From Lolium rigidum (Eukaryota > Streptophyta > Magnoliopsida > Poales > Poaceae), in contig NC_061510.1 in NCBI RefSeq assembly GCF_022539505.1, forward strand, positions 400,812,249 to 400,876,248: DNA of 64,000 nt, read 5' to 3'. Positions 1-10,925 of this stretch are shown in pieces. Every line of letters starts with the position of its first letter. Within the stretch, counting starts at the first letter, position 1. A model generated the notes under the pieces. It saw only the letters and a program-made list of their open reading frames with translations, had not been told where the DNA came from and made no database searches. The position numbers and the translations under genes were made by a program.

Positions 1-18
1 ATCACAATATGCCATGTA

Positions 19-100
19 CTCCCTCTGGTCCTTTTTAATTGATTCGAATTTAGTACAAAATTATACTACATCCGAGTCAATTAAAAGAGACCGGAGGGAG
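19..100. mobile_element. Stowaway-type MITE, 82 bp
   Basis: The element starts CTCCCTCTGGTC and ends GACCGGAGGGAG. The terminal inverted repeats extend about 24 bp (to TTTTTAATTGA / TCAATTAAAAG) with few mismatches, and it is flanked on both sides by the TA dinucleotide (17-18 and 101-102) expected of Tc1/mariner-type Stowaway insertions. It lies in what should be the first visible intron of the EXO84 gene. Confidence 0.9.
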
Positions 101-262
101 TACATCAGCTTTTATTCATGCACATTCAGTTTTCCAAATTGTGCTGTTATTTGCTCATCCATGTTTTTTTTTGCAAGTACATTTCACTTGAATTTATCAC
201 TGAAAAATTACACGAAATGCTTTGAAAAATCAAGTGTGACTGAAGTTCAAAGTTTATTACAG

Positions 263-3200
263 GAAATAAGACAACTGTGTTCTTATCTGCAAGACCTAAA
301 GAAGGCTTCTGCTGAAGAGATGCGTAGAAGTGTCTATGCTAACTATGCTGCATTCATCAGGTACCTAGAAGTGTATTTGCTAATTATGCTCTATTCATCA
401 GGTGTGAAATTGAAGTTAATTATACCTATGAGAGTATCTTCATGAAACACTTTATTATTTGGTCTGATAAATTCCCCTTTCTTAGTTTTGTTTCTAAATT
501 AGTGTGCGTCTGTGTGCGTAAGCATGCTTTACTGCTAATGCTATGGTCCCTCAACTGCTGCACAGTCTTGGAACATATTTTTTCACGGACTTCAATCTAT
601 ATATTGTAAGAACTAGATTCCAAGTCTCCAATACATATTTGAGAACAAGGAGACGGCACTTTCTTGGTAACAGTTCCTCTTTTGTTCTGAGTGGCTGGTG
701 TTCACTTACTTTTCTTGTCCTTCTATGGTGGCATCCTGTTTTCAAATCATTGCTTGTATATGTTACTCCCTCCGTTTCATAATTCTTGTCGTGGTTTTAG
801 TTTTAATTTGAACTAAAACCACGACAAGAATTATGGAACGGATGGAGTACATTCAGCTCCTGTGTTCTTCCTCTCTACAACCCATTTCATGACTTCTGAA
901 CACAGTGTCTAAAAATCACTCTCTTGGTTATTAGAACATCAAAGGAGATATCTGACCTCGAAAGGGAGCTGCAATCTATCAAAAATCTGCTAAACACTCA
1001 GTCAGCTCTAATTCATGGCCTTTCCGAAGGAGTTCAGATCGATTCCTTGACTACAGGACCTGAAGATTCCGAAGAAGAGAGCTTCTCTACTGTTGAAGAC
1101 CAGGAGCTTTCAGAAATTCAGAACTGGTATACTGATTTTCCCGAGAGGCTTGATGTCTTGCTGGCTGAGAGAAGAGTGGATGAAGCACTGGATGCCCTGG
1201 ATGAAGCAGAGCGAATCGCTGCTGATGCAAAGCAGAAGCAAATTCTTTCCACAGCTGAAATTCTTGCTTTGAAGAGGGCTATCTCTGACAACCGTCAGAA
1301 GTTGTCAGATCAGCTTGCCGAAGCTGCTTGCCAGTCTTCTACTTGCGGCATTGAACTACGTGCTGCAGCTTCTGCTCTCAAGCGACTTGGTGATGGACCC
1401 CGTGCTCATAGTTTGTTGCTCAGTGCACATAACCAAAGGCTTCAGGGCAACATACAAACGACCCATCCATCTAGCACAGCATATCGTGGGGCGTACACAG
1501 CGGCTCTTGCAAAACAAGTTTTTTCTGCTATATCTCATGCTCTCAGTGACTCTATGGAAGTCTTTGGTGATGAACCATCTTATGCATCTGAAGTAGTTAC
1601 CTGGGCTACTAAGCAGGCAATGTTATTTGCCTTGCTTGTAAAGAGGCACGCTCTAGCCTCTTGTGCAGCCAGTGGGGGTTTAAGAGCTGCTGCAGAATGC
1701 GTGCAAATAGCACTTGGTTATTGCTCCTTGCTAGAAGCTCGTGGTCTGTCACTTTCAGGAGTTGTGATGAAACAGTTCAGACCTTGTGTTGAGCAAGCAT
1801 TAGATTCCAGTTTGAGGAGAATTGAAGAGAGTACTTCTGCTTTAGCTGCAGCTGATAACTGGGTACTAGTCTATTCCCCAACTGGTATACGACCATTTGC
1901 TAGATCATCTGCTGGTAATATGGCACCCAAGCTCTCAAGCAGTGCTCATAGGTTCAATTCGATGGTTCAGGTAACGCGTTTCAGACTATTAATTGGGCTC
2001 CTTTTGCTCTCCCATATTTTCTTGGTTAATTTGATACTTTCAAGGTTTTTTTTTTAACTCCTTAAGGTGAGAACCTCTAGAGAATCCTCTATTTTCTGGC
2101 GAAAAATAGAGGATACGTCCAAGGTTTTTTTTTTTTTTTACTTCTTAAGGTGAGAATCAAATCAAAACTCAAAGAGGCCATTCTTGCAACAAAAGACAGA
2201 TTCTTAAGCATATGGCAGCTGCTTGTATTCTTCTGCTTCATGGGACTCTTCCCTTGTGATATATTTACAGTGTTTTCTTTCTATTTTGAGGATCAATACA
2301 TGTAGTAATCTTATTTTGATTTGTAGGATTTCTTTGAGGATGTTGGGCCACTGCTTAGCCTGCAGTTAGGTGGTTCTACAATGGATGGGCTTCTAAAAAT
2401 ATTCAATACATATATTGATTTGCTCGTAAGTGCTCTACCGAGCTCAATGGATGATGAAGCGAATTTGGAAGGTTTAGGAAATAAGATTATTCGCATGGCA
2501 GAGACTGATGAGCAGCAGTTAGCATTATTAGCCAATGCATCCTTACTTGCTGAAGAGTTGTTACCTAGAGCAGCTATGAAGCTGCCATCTGTAAACCAGA
2601 CCAGCATGGATAGTATGCCTAAAAGGGGTCCAGAGAAGCAAAACCGTGCATCAGAGCATCGTGAATGGAAAAGGAAGCTGCAACGTATGGTGGACAAACT
2701 TAGAGATAGTTTCTGCAGGCAGCATGCTCTTGCTCTTATATTCACGGAAGAAGGTGACACTCATCTGAGCGCAGAAATGTATATCAATATGGATAATAAT
2801 GTTCAGGAGATAGAATGGGTCCCTTCTCTAATTTTTCAGGTACCTACAGGTTTCTATCCCTTAAAAACTTGATGGATAAATCTTATATTTAATACCATTT
2901 TGAAGAATATGATCTACTATGGCAAGTGTCATCATGCTGGTTATTGTATGCTATTAAATGTTTTTTTATGGTGAGACTATATTCAATAGAATGTTGATTG
3001 TCGATGGATATTAGTGGCAGTTTGACTGACTTGTAGGGGGAACAAGTCTATCAGCTCTCATTAGTCTATGATTCAGCACTACTTTCTTTTCATATGTGGT
3101 AAAAACATCGTACTATGCATGCATATACTGTCCTGTTGTTGTTTTTGATTGTTGTGTCGAAAAGCAGTAGTGCTGTTTTCTATCAAATAAGAGGAAAAAC

Positions 3201-4264
3201 AAAATAACTGAACAAAGTTACAAAGAAGCGTGAGGGCTATACAGAAGGATAATACAAGCGGTGGATGTTTCTATTGTGTGATTAGCCACAAGTTAGTATA
3301 TTTATTTTATCAAATCAAAATAGTACCTCTATTTTTGAACTTTTTAAAAAGTATCTTCTGTAGGAAAGACAAATTGCGAGAAAACGTGTGCCCTTAATTG
3401 CTTAAAGAAATGCCAACCATTTGAACTTAACTGGAACTGGATACTGGAGGGTAGTGTTTTGTCAGTGTGCAGATAACAAATCATGGAGCTTGAGCAGTCA
3501 GCTGTATTTTGCAAATCTGCCCAAGAAACTATATCCTTCTGCAGCATCTCATCTGCAGTTGATTGCAGGAACTTTATGCGAAACTACACAGGATGGCGGG
3601 CATTGCCACCGAGATGTTTGTTGGCAGGGAAAGATTTGCTACATTGCTAATGATGCGGCTGACAGAAACAGTCATATTGTGGCTCTCAGAGGACCAGACC
3701 TTTTGGGAGGAAATTGAAGAGGGGCCAAGGGCTCTGGGGCCCCTTGGACTTCAGCAGGTGAGCTCATTTCCCCTCTTATTTTTTTTTAATTTGAGAGTCG
3801 TTTTCTTCTTTTTTATGCCACCAATTATTGTTATTATTTAACACTTTCCTTTGCAGTTCTACCTGGACATGCAATTTGTGATCCTTTTCGGGCAAGGCCG
3901 TTTCTTGTCCCGGCATGTACACCAAGTCATATTGAACATCATCGACAGAGGGATGGCAGCATTCTCTGCTACTGGATTGGATCCTGATAGGTATCTTACT
4001 ATTTATCCGACTCCCATATTGTGTTTTAATAAATTCTTACTGAACCAATTTACTTGTGCCTAAACTGAAATCTGACGTAGCAGTATATTAATTTCTCGCA
4101 GTGCGCTTCCAAGCGACGATTGGTTCATCGAGGTTGCACAAGACACCATCAGCAGGATCAGTGGGAAGGCTCAAACTGCTACCTCGGAGAGGGAGGTGCA
4201 CAGCCCGACGGCCTCCGTCTCAGCGCAGTCCGTGTCATCTGTCAGATCTCACGGCAGCTCCTAG
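263..4264 (+). CDS. EXO84B: Exocyst complex subunit EXO84 (EXO84B-like), 5' end outside the window
   Basis: This encodes the EXO84 subunit of the octameric exocyst, which tethers secretory vesicles to the plasma membrane. Exons by GT/AG and frame: 263-360, 935-1970, 2327-2839, 3569-3757, 3857-3990 and 4102-4264. Phases agree throughout, giving about 710 codons up to the TAG at 4262-4264. Recognisable blocks are EIRQLCSYL and SAEEMRRSVYANY near the N-terminus, TSKEISDLE, LDALLAERRVDEA-like (here LDVLLAERRVDEAL), LKRLGDGPRAH, FFEDVGPLLS, the RHALA...GGLRAAAEC stretch, MFVGRERFA, MRLTETVILWLS and the C-terminal HSPTASVSAQSVSS tail. All match plant EXO84B as I know it. The initiating exon (roughly the first 40 residues) should lie upstream of position 1; the acceptor TTACAG at 257-262 opens the first exon seen here. 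I see no frameshift or stop. Assignment to the B rather than the A or C paralogue is from overall similarity. Confidence 0.93.
766..847. mobile_element. Stowaway-type MITE, near-perfect hairpin
   Basis: An 82-bp foldback starting CTCCCTCCGTTTCATAATTC and ending GAATTATGGAACGGATGGAG, flanked by TA on both sides (764-765, 848-849). The arms pair over almost their whole length, so a transcript through this intron of the EXO84 gene would form a long hairpin. Confidence 0.93.
2041..2155. repeat. Intronic short tandem duplication with hairpin
   Basis: The stretch CAAGG-T(n)-ACTCCTTAAGGTGAGAA occurs at 2041-2073 and again, slightly changed, at about 2119-2155. The spacer holds a hairpin, ATCCTCTATTTT...AAAATAGAGGAT (about 2084-2114). 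It lies in the third visible intron-side sequence of EXO84 and does not touch an exon. Confidence 0.7.
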
Positions 4265-5316
4265 TTCGCACCCCGGGCAACCATCTTCCGTAGACAGGTC
4301 CTTGCAGTATATTTGTAAAGCAATATAGCGTATTTCTCCCCTACACTTCTCGTCTATATGATATCTTTTCCCTGTATATTCTGGTTCCACCTCTGTGTTC
4401 GGCCTGTAGATTGTAGTGTTGTGCAGCTAGTTAGTTGTGATTGTACAGCACAGTGAGTATAGCCAAAAGAAATCCTTCTTTGGAGTCACAAAAGAAGAAA
4501 AAAACATTCCTCTGAATCGTGACATTGTATCTGGTGTGAATTCCATGACCTGTGTGCAAGGTCAGTTCGTTTTCCATTGTAGAACACGATCTACCAGGAC
4601 AGACCAGGTCTCCTTTTATACAAAATCACAAGCCGTGTACATCACACGGCAGTTCGTCATTGATGGCGATAATGATCATATACGACCAGTCTCCGGCTTG
4701 TAGAGTAATGTTCTGCAGCAGGTTATGACTGCATAGCAGTGTTACACGGTGATTACAGGTAAAGATCATTTGCATTAGAGCCGCAAGAGAAGAAAAAACA
4801 TCTCTCTGAATTGAGTTCAGAGCTAAGGTTTGTGTATTTGGTGAGCATTGACCTGTGTTCATGGTTCAGTTCACCTTCCATCGAGAATAAATGAAACACC
4901 TCATGACTGACCGGGTCTCAGCTTCCGATGCATGACAGTACACATCACACCGTAGTTCGTCATCGATGGCGACAAAGCTAGTATGACCAGTCTCTAGTCT
5001 CCTCCTGTCATGTAATATAGCGCGTCGGATCGAGATCGGGTGGCCCGGATCGCAGCCCACCGATGCTCCAGGATCTGAAAGCTTCCCCGTAAAAAAGAAT
5101 CCAGATGATTGTCGCGTGGCACCAACCACAACTAACAAATTAGGGAGACCATGGTAGAAAAGAACTTCCGAGGCCATGATAGAGCATGGAAATTTCGCCC
5201 CAAGACCTGTCCTCGTCTCGGTACGAGTCACAGCGGGTGACTTTTGTGAGCTTTGAACCCTTCAACCTCCACAAAAAAAGGTCCTTTGACATTTGTTGCC
5301 CTCTCCAAACTTCTGT
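4265..5316. other. Intergenic: EXO84 3' UTR plus duplicated block
   Basis: No protein-coding gene is seen. The first part is presumably the EXO84 3' UTR (T-rich, TATATTTGTAAAG around 4310). Much of the rest is a diverged direct duplication, listed separately. The right end is the promoter side of the germin-like gene. Confidence 0.6.
4449..5012. repeat. Diverged direct duplication, units of about 260 bp
   Basis: The block around 4449-4712 recurs at about 4757-5012. Shared landmarks in order: AGAAGAAAAAA-CAT-CTCTGAAT, GACCTGTGT...GGT-CAGTTC, GACC-GGTCTC, CA-CACATCACAC, AGTTCGTCAT-GATGGCGA and GACCAGTCTC. Identity is only moderate, so the duplication is old. I cannot assign it to a known repeat family. 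Confidence 0.65.
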
Positions 5317-5324
5317 TATATATA
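5317..5324 (+). promoter_or_regulatory. TATA box of the germin-like gene
   Basis: The run TTATATATACG at about 5316-5326 sits about 150 bp upstream of the germin-like ATG, in a suitable context for a TATA box. If transcription starts about 30 bp downstream, the three 29-bp repeats at 5366-5452 lie in the 5' UTR. Confidence 0.55.
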
Positions 5325-5365
5325 CGCAGCCCAGCCTCTAAGTGACAGTACCAAAACACGTGCCC

Positions 5366-5460
5366 AACAATCTTGTTTACGAGTAAACTTTGCGAACAAT
5401 CTTGTTTACGAGTAAACTTTGCGAACAATCTTGTTTACGAGTAAACTTTGCGAACAATCT
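5366..5460 (+). repeat. Three perfect 29-bp tandem repeats in the germin-like leader
   Basis: Identical 29-bp units occupy 5366-5394, 5395-5423 and 5424-5452, followed by an 8-base start of a fourth unit (5453-5460). Each unit contains GTTTACGAGTAAAC, a 6-bp inverted repeat (GTTTAC/GTAAAC) around a 2-base centre. The array ends 11 bases before the likely start codon, so it is either leader RNA or a promoter-proximal array of dyad sites. Confidence 0.95.
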
Positions 5461-5471
5461 CATCATCGGCA

Positions 5472-6170
5472 ATGGCGCGTTCCAGAGCCACGTCGAGACC
5501 GTCGCGGGTGCTCCAGTTAGCCGCGTTGGTGGTCACCGTGCTCGTGTCGGCGTGCGCAGCGGACCCGGAGCCGGTGCAGGACTTCTGCGTGGCCGTCGTC
5601 AGCAAGGGAGCAGATGATCAGCCGACGTTCCCTGGTTTCCCGTGCAAGCCAGAGTCCACGGTGGTCTCCGACGACTTCTTCTTCGCCGACCTGTCCCGCT
5701 CCGGCGCCGCCGCGGCGAAAGACAGCCCGTTCGGGTCCGCCGTGACGCCGGGCAACGTGCATGCCTTCCCAGGGCTCAACACCCTCGGCGTGTCCATCAA
5801 CCGCGTCGACCTCGCCCCCGGCGGCGTGAACCCGCTGCACAGCCACCCTCGCTCCGCCGAGCTCGTGCACGTCATCGCCGGCGAGATGCTCGTCGGCTTC
5901 ATCAGCACGGCAGGGAAGTTCTACTCCAAGGTCGTCGGGGAGGGGGAGAGCTTCGTCATCCCGCGCGGCTTGGTGCACTTCCAGTACAACGCCGCCGGCA
6001 ACAGCACCGCCAGGGCCGTCACGGTGTTCAACAGCCAGCTGCCCGGCGTGGTCCTCGCCGCGCCGTCGCTGTTCGGGGCCGAGCCGGAGATTCCCGATGC
6101 GGTGCTGGCCAAGAGCTTCCAGGTGGACGGCGAGATCATCAAGCTCCTCAAGTCCAAGTTCCAGAATTGA
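5472..6170 (+). CDS. Germin-like protein (cupin), secreted
   Basis: A single-exon gene for a 232-residue germin-like protein, the usual length. I chose the ATG at 5472 because an in-frame ATG at 5448 falls inside the leader repeat and would put extra polar residues before the signal peptide. Residues about 12-30 form a hydrophobic signal peptide (LQLAALVVTVLVSACAA), then DPEPVQDFC. Cys39 and Cys58 are the usual N-terminal disulfide pair. Cupin box 1 (GGVNPLHSHPRSAE) supplies His123, His125 and Glu130; box 2 (VIPRGLVHFQYN) supplies His169. These are the four Mn ligands of germins, and all are present. An N-glycosylation site, NST, lies at 177. Family members form apoplastic oligomers with oxalate oxidase, superoxide dismutase or other activity; which one applies here cannot be read from sequence. 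An antisense ORF of about 220 codons over this gene is a GC-bias shadow. Confidence 0.95.
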   Translation: MARSRATSRPSRVLQLAALVVTVLVSACAADPEPVQDFCVAVVSKGADDQPTFPGFPCKPESTVVSDDFFFADLSRSGAAAAKDSPFGSAVTPGNVHAFPGLNTLGVSINRVDLAPGGVNPLHSHPRSAELVHVIAGEMLVGFISTAGKFYSKVVGEGESFVIPRGLVHFQYNAAGNSTARAVTVFNSQLPGVVLAAPSLFGAEPEIPDAVLAKSFQVDGEIIKLLKSKFQN

Positions 6171-9142
6171 CGTAACCATCTCGATCAAGCTGCCTTGCTA
6201 GCTTGGCTGAATTTGTATACTTGTACACCAGTAAATAGCGTTGCTTACTTGGTTCAAATTTCATTACATATATTTGGTGCATCAATAAAACTTCACACCA
6301 CGACGTATCAAAGCTAAACAGTGTCACCCTAAATCTCAATTCGATCGAGCTAAAGCAAGAGAGACCGAACGATGAACACTGAGTTGTTTTGTGATGCGCT
6401 AACTGTCTGCAGCTTTTCTTACTCTTCCTTTTATTTCGCTGAAAAGGGAAACTAGGCTAAAAGGGAAACTAGGCTAAGACACCCACACGATCCACTAGCA
6501 TCTCACGACCCGATCGAGTTTCGTGCTCAACGATCTAGACCCAAGGTAGCGTACAAATCGCAACAATCAGGCGACAACCAAAGGAAAAACGGCTAACTCT
6601 CTCTCTGACGAAACTGAAGTGTTAAAACTACAAGTAACCAGGGGATCGGAACTGAGACAGGGTTTATGCCCAACATTCTACCCCTCAACCTTGTCGAGCG
6701 ATGCTTGTGTCGATGATCCCGATCTTGGTCCACAGTCCTTGGAAACGAACGTACCCAAGTGGCTTTGCTACGATTGTGCAGAACTGGGATTCTTGTAGAG
6801 GAGATGGCAGATTTGTTGTTGATGAAGAGTGTCAATGTACTGTTGAGATAGATGAGGCAAGGGTTAGCTTAGATGAGGTGGAGAGCGTTGCCTATATTGG
6901 ATGTCCTGGACGAGATTGTTACATTCACGGTGGAGGTAAAGACCTACACCTGATTTGATTATATTCATATATGTATGTACACGTAGTTGGATGCGGAGAT
7001 GGAGGCTAAGGTGGATGGATGTGATCTAGGGTTACTTCCTCTAGCCAAGCCTTATATAGGTGGCTCGGTCTAGGGTTTACATCATACGGGTGAGTCGCCC
7101 CAAAACCTAACTCGATTACTACCATTGGATCCTTAGATTGTTCTTCACGTTGACATTTTATTGATCGATTTGGCCTACGAGTCAATCCGGATTCTTGCGA
7201 GCGAGTCCATCAGGGAGGTGGTCTTGTATGACAACTCACTCTGGTGAGCCTACCCGGTTGAATATTCCCTCTTCATTAGCTCCGGAGTGCGTCAAGGACT
7301 TGCCATCGGCTTTGTTTCTTTGCTTGGAGTCGATTGTTGACTCGGCTGAGAGATGAACTGTTGGTGGAAAGTCGTTGAGGGACTCCTAAAACAAAAAAAA
7401 ACAAAGATATGTAGTGACAGATTAATTTTGGCATCCTCCAGCACCCGGTCCTACTGGATTTTTAGTCACGGCACCTTGTGCCCATTGGGATGCTAGGCGA
7501 CATAGACTCCATCCGCTCGTGACCATGCATGGGTCGAACAACATCTTTGACTGCATGCCAAGGACTAACGAATCATCTTCTTGATATGCCACTAAGGAAC
7601 TAATAAGTACTTCCCTCGGGACGGAGTTGTGGTATTCCTTACGCCTTGATCTATACACACATGACCTAGTACGCACCATCTTACATTGCTATATTTATGG
7701 CACAATCTCCTCCGAATTTCCCACTTTGCTTCGTGATATCATCTGGGATGGTAAAAACGCACGTCAAGGCCAAAGACCCACCATCATTCTAAGCGCACTT
7801 GCTGTTTCTCTCACTACTACTTCCATCGCTTCGTAATATTTTGATCAAGATGCCTACCAAGGGCTACTGGAAAGAATCGCCGGTGATGGATTTCCACCCA
7901 TCAAAACTTGGAGGCTCCCTGGTACGAAAATTCAGCCGAAGCACTCCCATGGTGAATTCAGGCTTTCATGGAAAGGAGACTGTGGTTTCCATGACCTGAA
8001 TTTTTCCGCCTTGTCTTGGATTTTTATAACATCCAACCTCATGTAGTACATCATAAATGGCTAGGCCAGATACCACGTAATCACTAGAGGCCTCCTCCAC
8101 CCGCACGTAAGCCCATTTCTTGCTATCTAATTATATTAAGTAGTTTTATACTAAATATTTTTGCCTCTATATCTTTTCTTTTCTTTTCCTGCCAAATATT
8201 AACTGGTCTTTACTGGTAAAATCTTTAGCATACAACTATCGTTTGTTTTGTTCTCTGAATCCAAAAACACTGATCAGAAAACTTGTTGCTAGCTAGTACT
8301 AAAGCAAAACATTCATAGTAGTACATCTTCGTCACTACAAATAGGCTAGTGCAAAGTACAAGACTAGTTCGTCACAGAGTTTATGTATCCTTTTGTGTTT
8401 TAAATTCTGGATATTCCGCTAAAATTGATTCCACATCTAAATGTAAAGAAAACATGCAAAAATGAATACATATCACATTCATCTCAGGATTTAGAAAAGA
8501 AATTGTGCCAATATGCGCTATAGTGTTTATGTGTTTGTACTTTTTGAGTGTCATTAATTATTGTGATAGATATTTCCACAATCAGTGTCTCTAAGAAGAT
8601 ATCCTTATAAAGGTTTGTAATGTGCGATTGCCAAGGTACTTGCAACTATGATAATATTCTAGAGCCTACATACGAAGCTGACATAAAGATATTTGTTGTA
8701 GATTCCATCCCCTCCTCTCTTTTTTTTTTGCGAAAATTCCGCCGATATACTAATAATCATCAATAGTAGTACAAATAGACCTAAAAGTAATAAAAATTAC
8801 AAGCAGACGCCCCGCCATCACCGGAGTCAGGCAAAACTTATCGTAGTAGCCCTTGCTATTTTACACAGCTCGTTTTTTTTTTTTTGTTGTATTGAGGATG
8901 CATGTTCATCCATGGTCAACTAATAGTAATGTTTGTAATATGCAAAATATGTAACACACGATATAAATTCGAGTGTACCTTTTACCCTCTTGCGCGAAAC
9001 GAAAACCAACGAACTATCCCGTTGAAGCCAGGACCGGCACATCGCCCCTGCTCGTACGGTCCTACCCGTGCATCAGCATAAGGGCGAGGCAAACGGAAGT
9101 TGAGCAACCGTTTGCGTTCGTTTTAGATCGAAAATACGTTTG
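6171..9142. other. Intergenic stretch, no confident gene
   Basis: The first 200 bases are the likely 3' UTR of the germin-like gene (AATAAA-like at about 6283). A 17-bp perfect tandem pair lies at 6442-6475. Around 6990-7100 the minus strand carries a TATATAAGG box with TAGGGTTT motifs, a look common in grass LTRs, but I could not find paired ends. From 7400 to 8700 I see no coding pattern. At about 8716-8860 there is a T-rich, AATAATAAAAATTAC-type stretch resembling the 3' end of a retroelement on the minus strand. Confidence 0.5.
6442..6475. repeat. 17-bp tandem pair
   Basis: AAAAGGGAAACTAGGCT occurs twice in direct succession (6442-6458 and 6459-6475). It is a simple local duplication downstream of the germin-like gene. 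Confidence 0.85.
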
Positions 9143-10723
9143 TCACTATCTCCAGCGGCGTGACGCAAAGTGATATGCGGCAGGTTTGCGTCTCTGCGGA
9201 TGCTACGCGGACGCACAAAGTGTCCGCTCGCGTCTCATCGGGCCCGCCTGACAGCGAGTCTGCATCGAGGGCATCGCTTCGGCGGTCAGCGCTTCCGCGT
9301 CTGCGTCGCAGCCTTCGCCATCAATAGCGCGGCTGCCTGTTCTGCGCGCGCGCTGGCGGGCGGCGGCTGGGCTTCTGCGCCGCCTTCAATGGCATCGTAT
9401 CCCCCGCGCGGTCGCCCTTAAAAGTCCACCGGCCGCTCCTCCTTCGCCCACACCTCCACTCGCATCACCACCGCCGCAGCGCCATGGGGAAGAAGAACGA
9501 CTTCGAGGCCTCCGGCAGCGGCAGAAAGAGGGTGCCGCTCCCCGTCACGCTGGGGAGGCTCATGCACGGCAAATGGTTGCCGTGCGAGGCCTGGTCCGGC
9601 GTGCAACTGCCTGGCGGCTGGCGGCTCAGCTGCCGCCGGGTGCCCATCCCTCCAGTCCCTGCGCGCGAGCCTGATCGGAGCGCGGAGATCCGGCGAAGGA
9701 GGCGGTACCTGCCGCCGGACCTCCGCGCCGATTCGGCGTACGCCATCGACTCCGAAAGTTGGCGTACGTATCTGTCGACCGAGACGGATAGGAGAAGAAG
9801 GGCGGGCTTCATGGGCGACAGGGATTTTCCCTTCGCGGCTGCACCGTCGACTCGTCCACGAAGACAGGAGGCGCCGACGCGTCGTCAGCAGCCGCCGACG
9901 CGCGCGCAGTACAACGACGACGACGACGACCGCAACGACCACGACGACGACGCCTACAACGCCTATGACGACGAGGACGACTACATCTAGGCGCTCGCAT
10001 ACCATAACGAGGAGGTGAAGGACGACAGCGACGACTACGTCGCAGCCGTCTTCCACGAATGGCAGCAGGCCATGGCGGAGGGCCGCAATTTTGAGTTCCC
10101 GGAGAACATGATGAACGACGAGATGGCGAAGCTCGGCGTCCTCGTCTCCGAGAACGACGCGCCTGTGCAGCCACCACTGCCCCGCTACGCCACCGGCGTC
10201 ATGCCGCCGGGCCTGTCGGAGGATGAAGCCCTTCGACAGGCGCTACAGGACTCGGCGGCGCCACAACTGCCGCCGTACAACCCCTGGGCTCCTCCTCCAC
10301 AGCCGCAGCCCTGGGCGCCTCCTCCACCGCCGCCACATCCGTATCCCTGGGCGCCTCCACCTCCGCCACAACCGCAACCCTGGACGCCTCCACCGCCGTC
10401 ACAGCCGCAGCCCTGGGCGCCTCCACCTCCAGCACCGCCGGCGCGCCCGGCGTACGCTCCCCGGATGGCAACTGGCCGTGGGCGATACCGGAGCTCATAG
10501 TGCTCGACAGCGACGACGAGCAGCAGTAGGCGTTAGGTTTTTTTTTCATGTTTAAACTATATAAATTATGTTTTCATGTTTAAAACAATGATTCGGGCAA
10601 AAATGCGTCGTGCCGCTGGAGCCACCCCGACGCAAACGGACGCGCGGTCGATTTCGACCATTTCGGCTGACGCAAACGGACGCGCGCGAACGCTAAAACG
10701 CGTCATGCCGCTGGAGATGCACT
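9143..10723 (+). mobile_element. Non-autonomous PIF/Harbinger-like element carrying an ORF
   Basis: The left end reads CACTATCTCCAGCGGCGTGACGC. The complement of the right end reads GTGCATCTCCAGCGGCATGACGC. This gives terminal inverted repeats of about 20 bp, followed by subterminal copies of GACGCAAACGGACGCGCG-type motifs at both ends. The interior is strongly GC-rich compared with its flanks and holds one long ORF. The right flank begins TAA, but I could not fix the left target duplication, so the left boundary is good to about 5 bp. Harbinger is preferred to Mutator because the ORF resembles that of the second element (14158-15526), where a TTA duplication is clear. No transposase is present. 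Confidence 0.65.
9484..10500 (+). pseudogene. TE-borne acidic/proline-rich protein gene with one in-frame stop
   Basis: A reading frame of about 338 codons starting at ATG 9484 and ending at TAG 10498-10500. It is open except for a single TAG at 9988-9990, after the DDEDDYI segment. Both halves are in the same frame. Order of features: a conserved-looking N-terminus (LPVTLGRLMHGKWLP, then LPGGWRLSCRRVPIPPVP and EIRRRRRYLPPDLRADSAY), an Asp-rich stretch, a segment FHEWQQAMAEGRNFEFPEN, then about six copies of a PWAPPPPPQPQ-type repeat and a basic C-terminus. I recognise the N-terminal style from many uncharacterised grass proteins linked to transposons; the function is unknown. It sits inside the 9143-10723 element, so it belongs to mobile DNA, not to a host locus. 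Confidence 0.6.
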
Positions 10724-10888
10724 AAGCTAAAAAAAAAAAGGGGGTCTCCACGTCCTGCTACCCTTGCTTCACCAGAATGTCGAGTACAGCAACTAAAGTG
10801 AAAACAAATTGAAACTAAAGCAAAAAAGACTATAACAAATTCACAAAAAGTGGAGACTTCACACAAAGTGACTCATGCTTATATGCAA

Positions 10889-10925
10889 CTAGTTGAATGC
10901 CCGTGCGTTGCTACGGTCTTTATTT
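10889..10925 (-). mobile_element. Helitron 3' terminus (minus strand)
   Basis: Read on the minus strand, the sequence ends with a short stem, CCGT-AGCAACGC-ACGG, then seven or eight bases and CTAG followed by T. This is the Helitron 3' signature: a hairpin about 10 bases before CTRR, inserted before T. The matching 5' TC end should lie to the right but was not found, so the extent is open. Confidence 0.6.

Noticed and set aside
5517..6188. Antisense ORF of about 220 codons opposite the germin-like gene
   Set aside because: It arises from the GC-rich third positions of the germin-like gene. The sense frame has all cupin motifs; the antisense protein has no recognisable domain.
10389..10470. 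Proline-codon repeats as a possible microsatellite or CRISPR-like array
   Set aside because: The repeats are in frame with the ORF and vary at codon level, so they are a protein repeat. No CRISPR spacers exist in this plant DNA.
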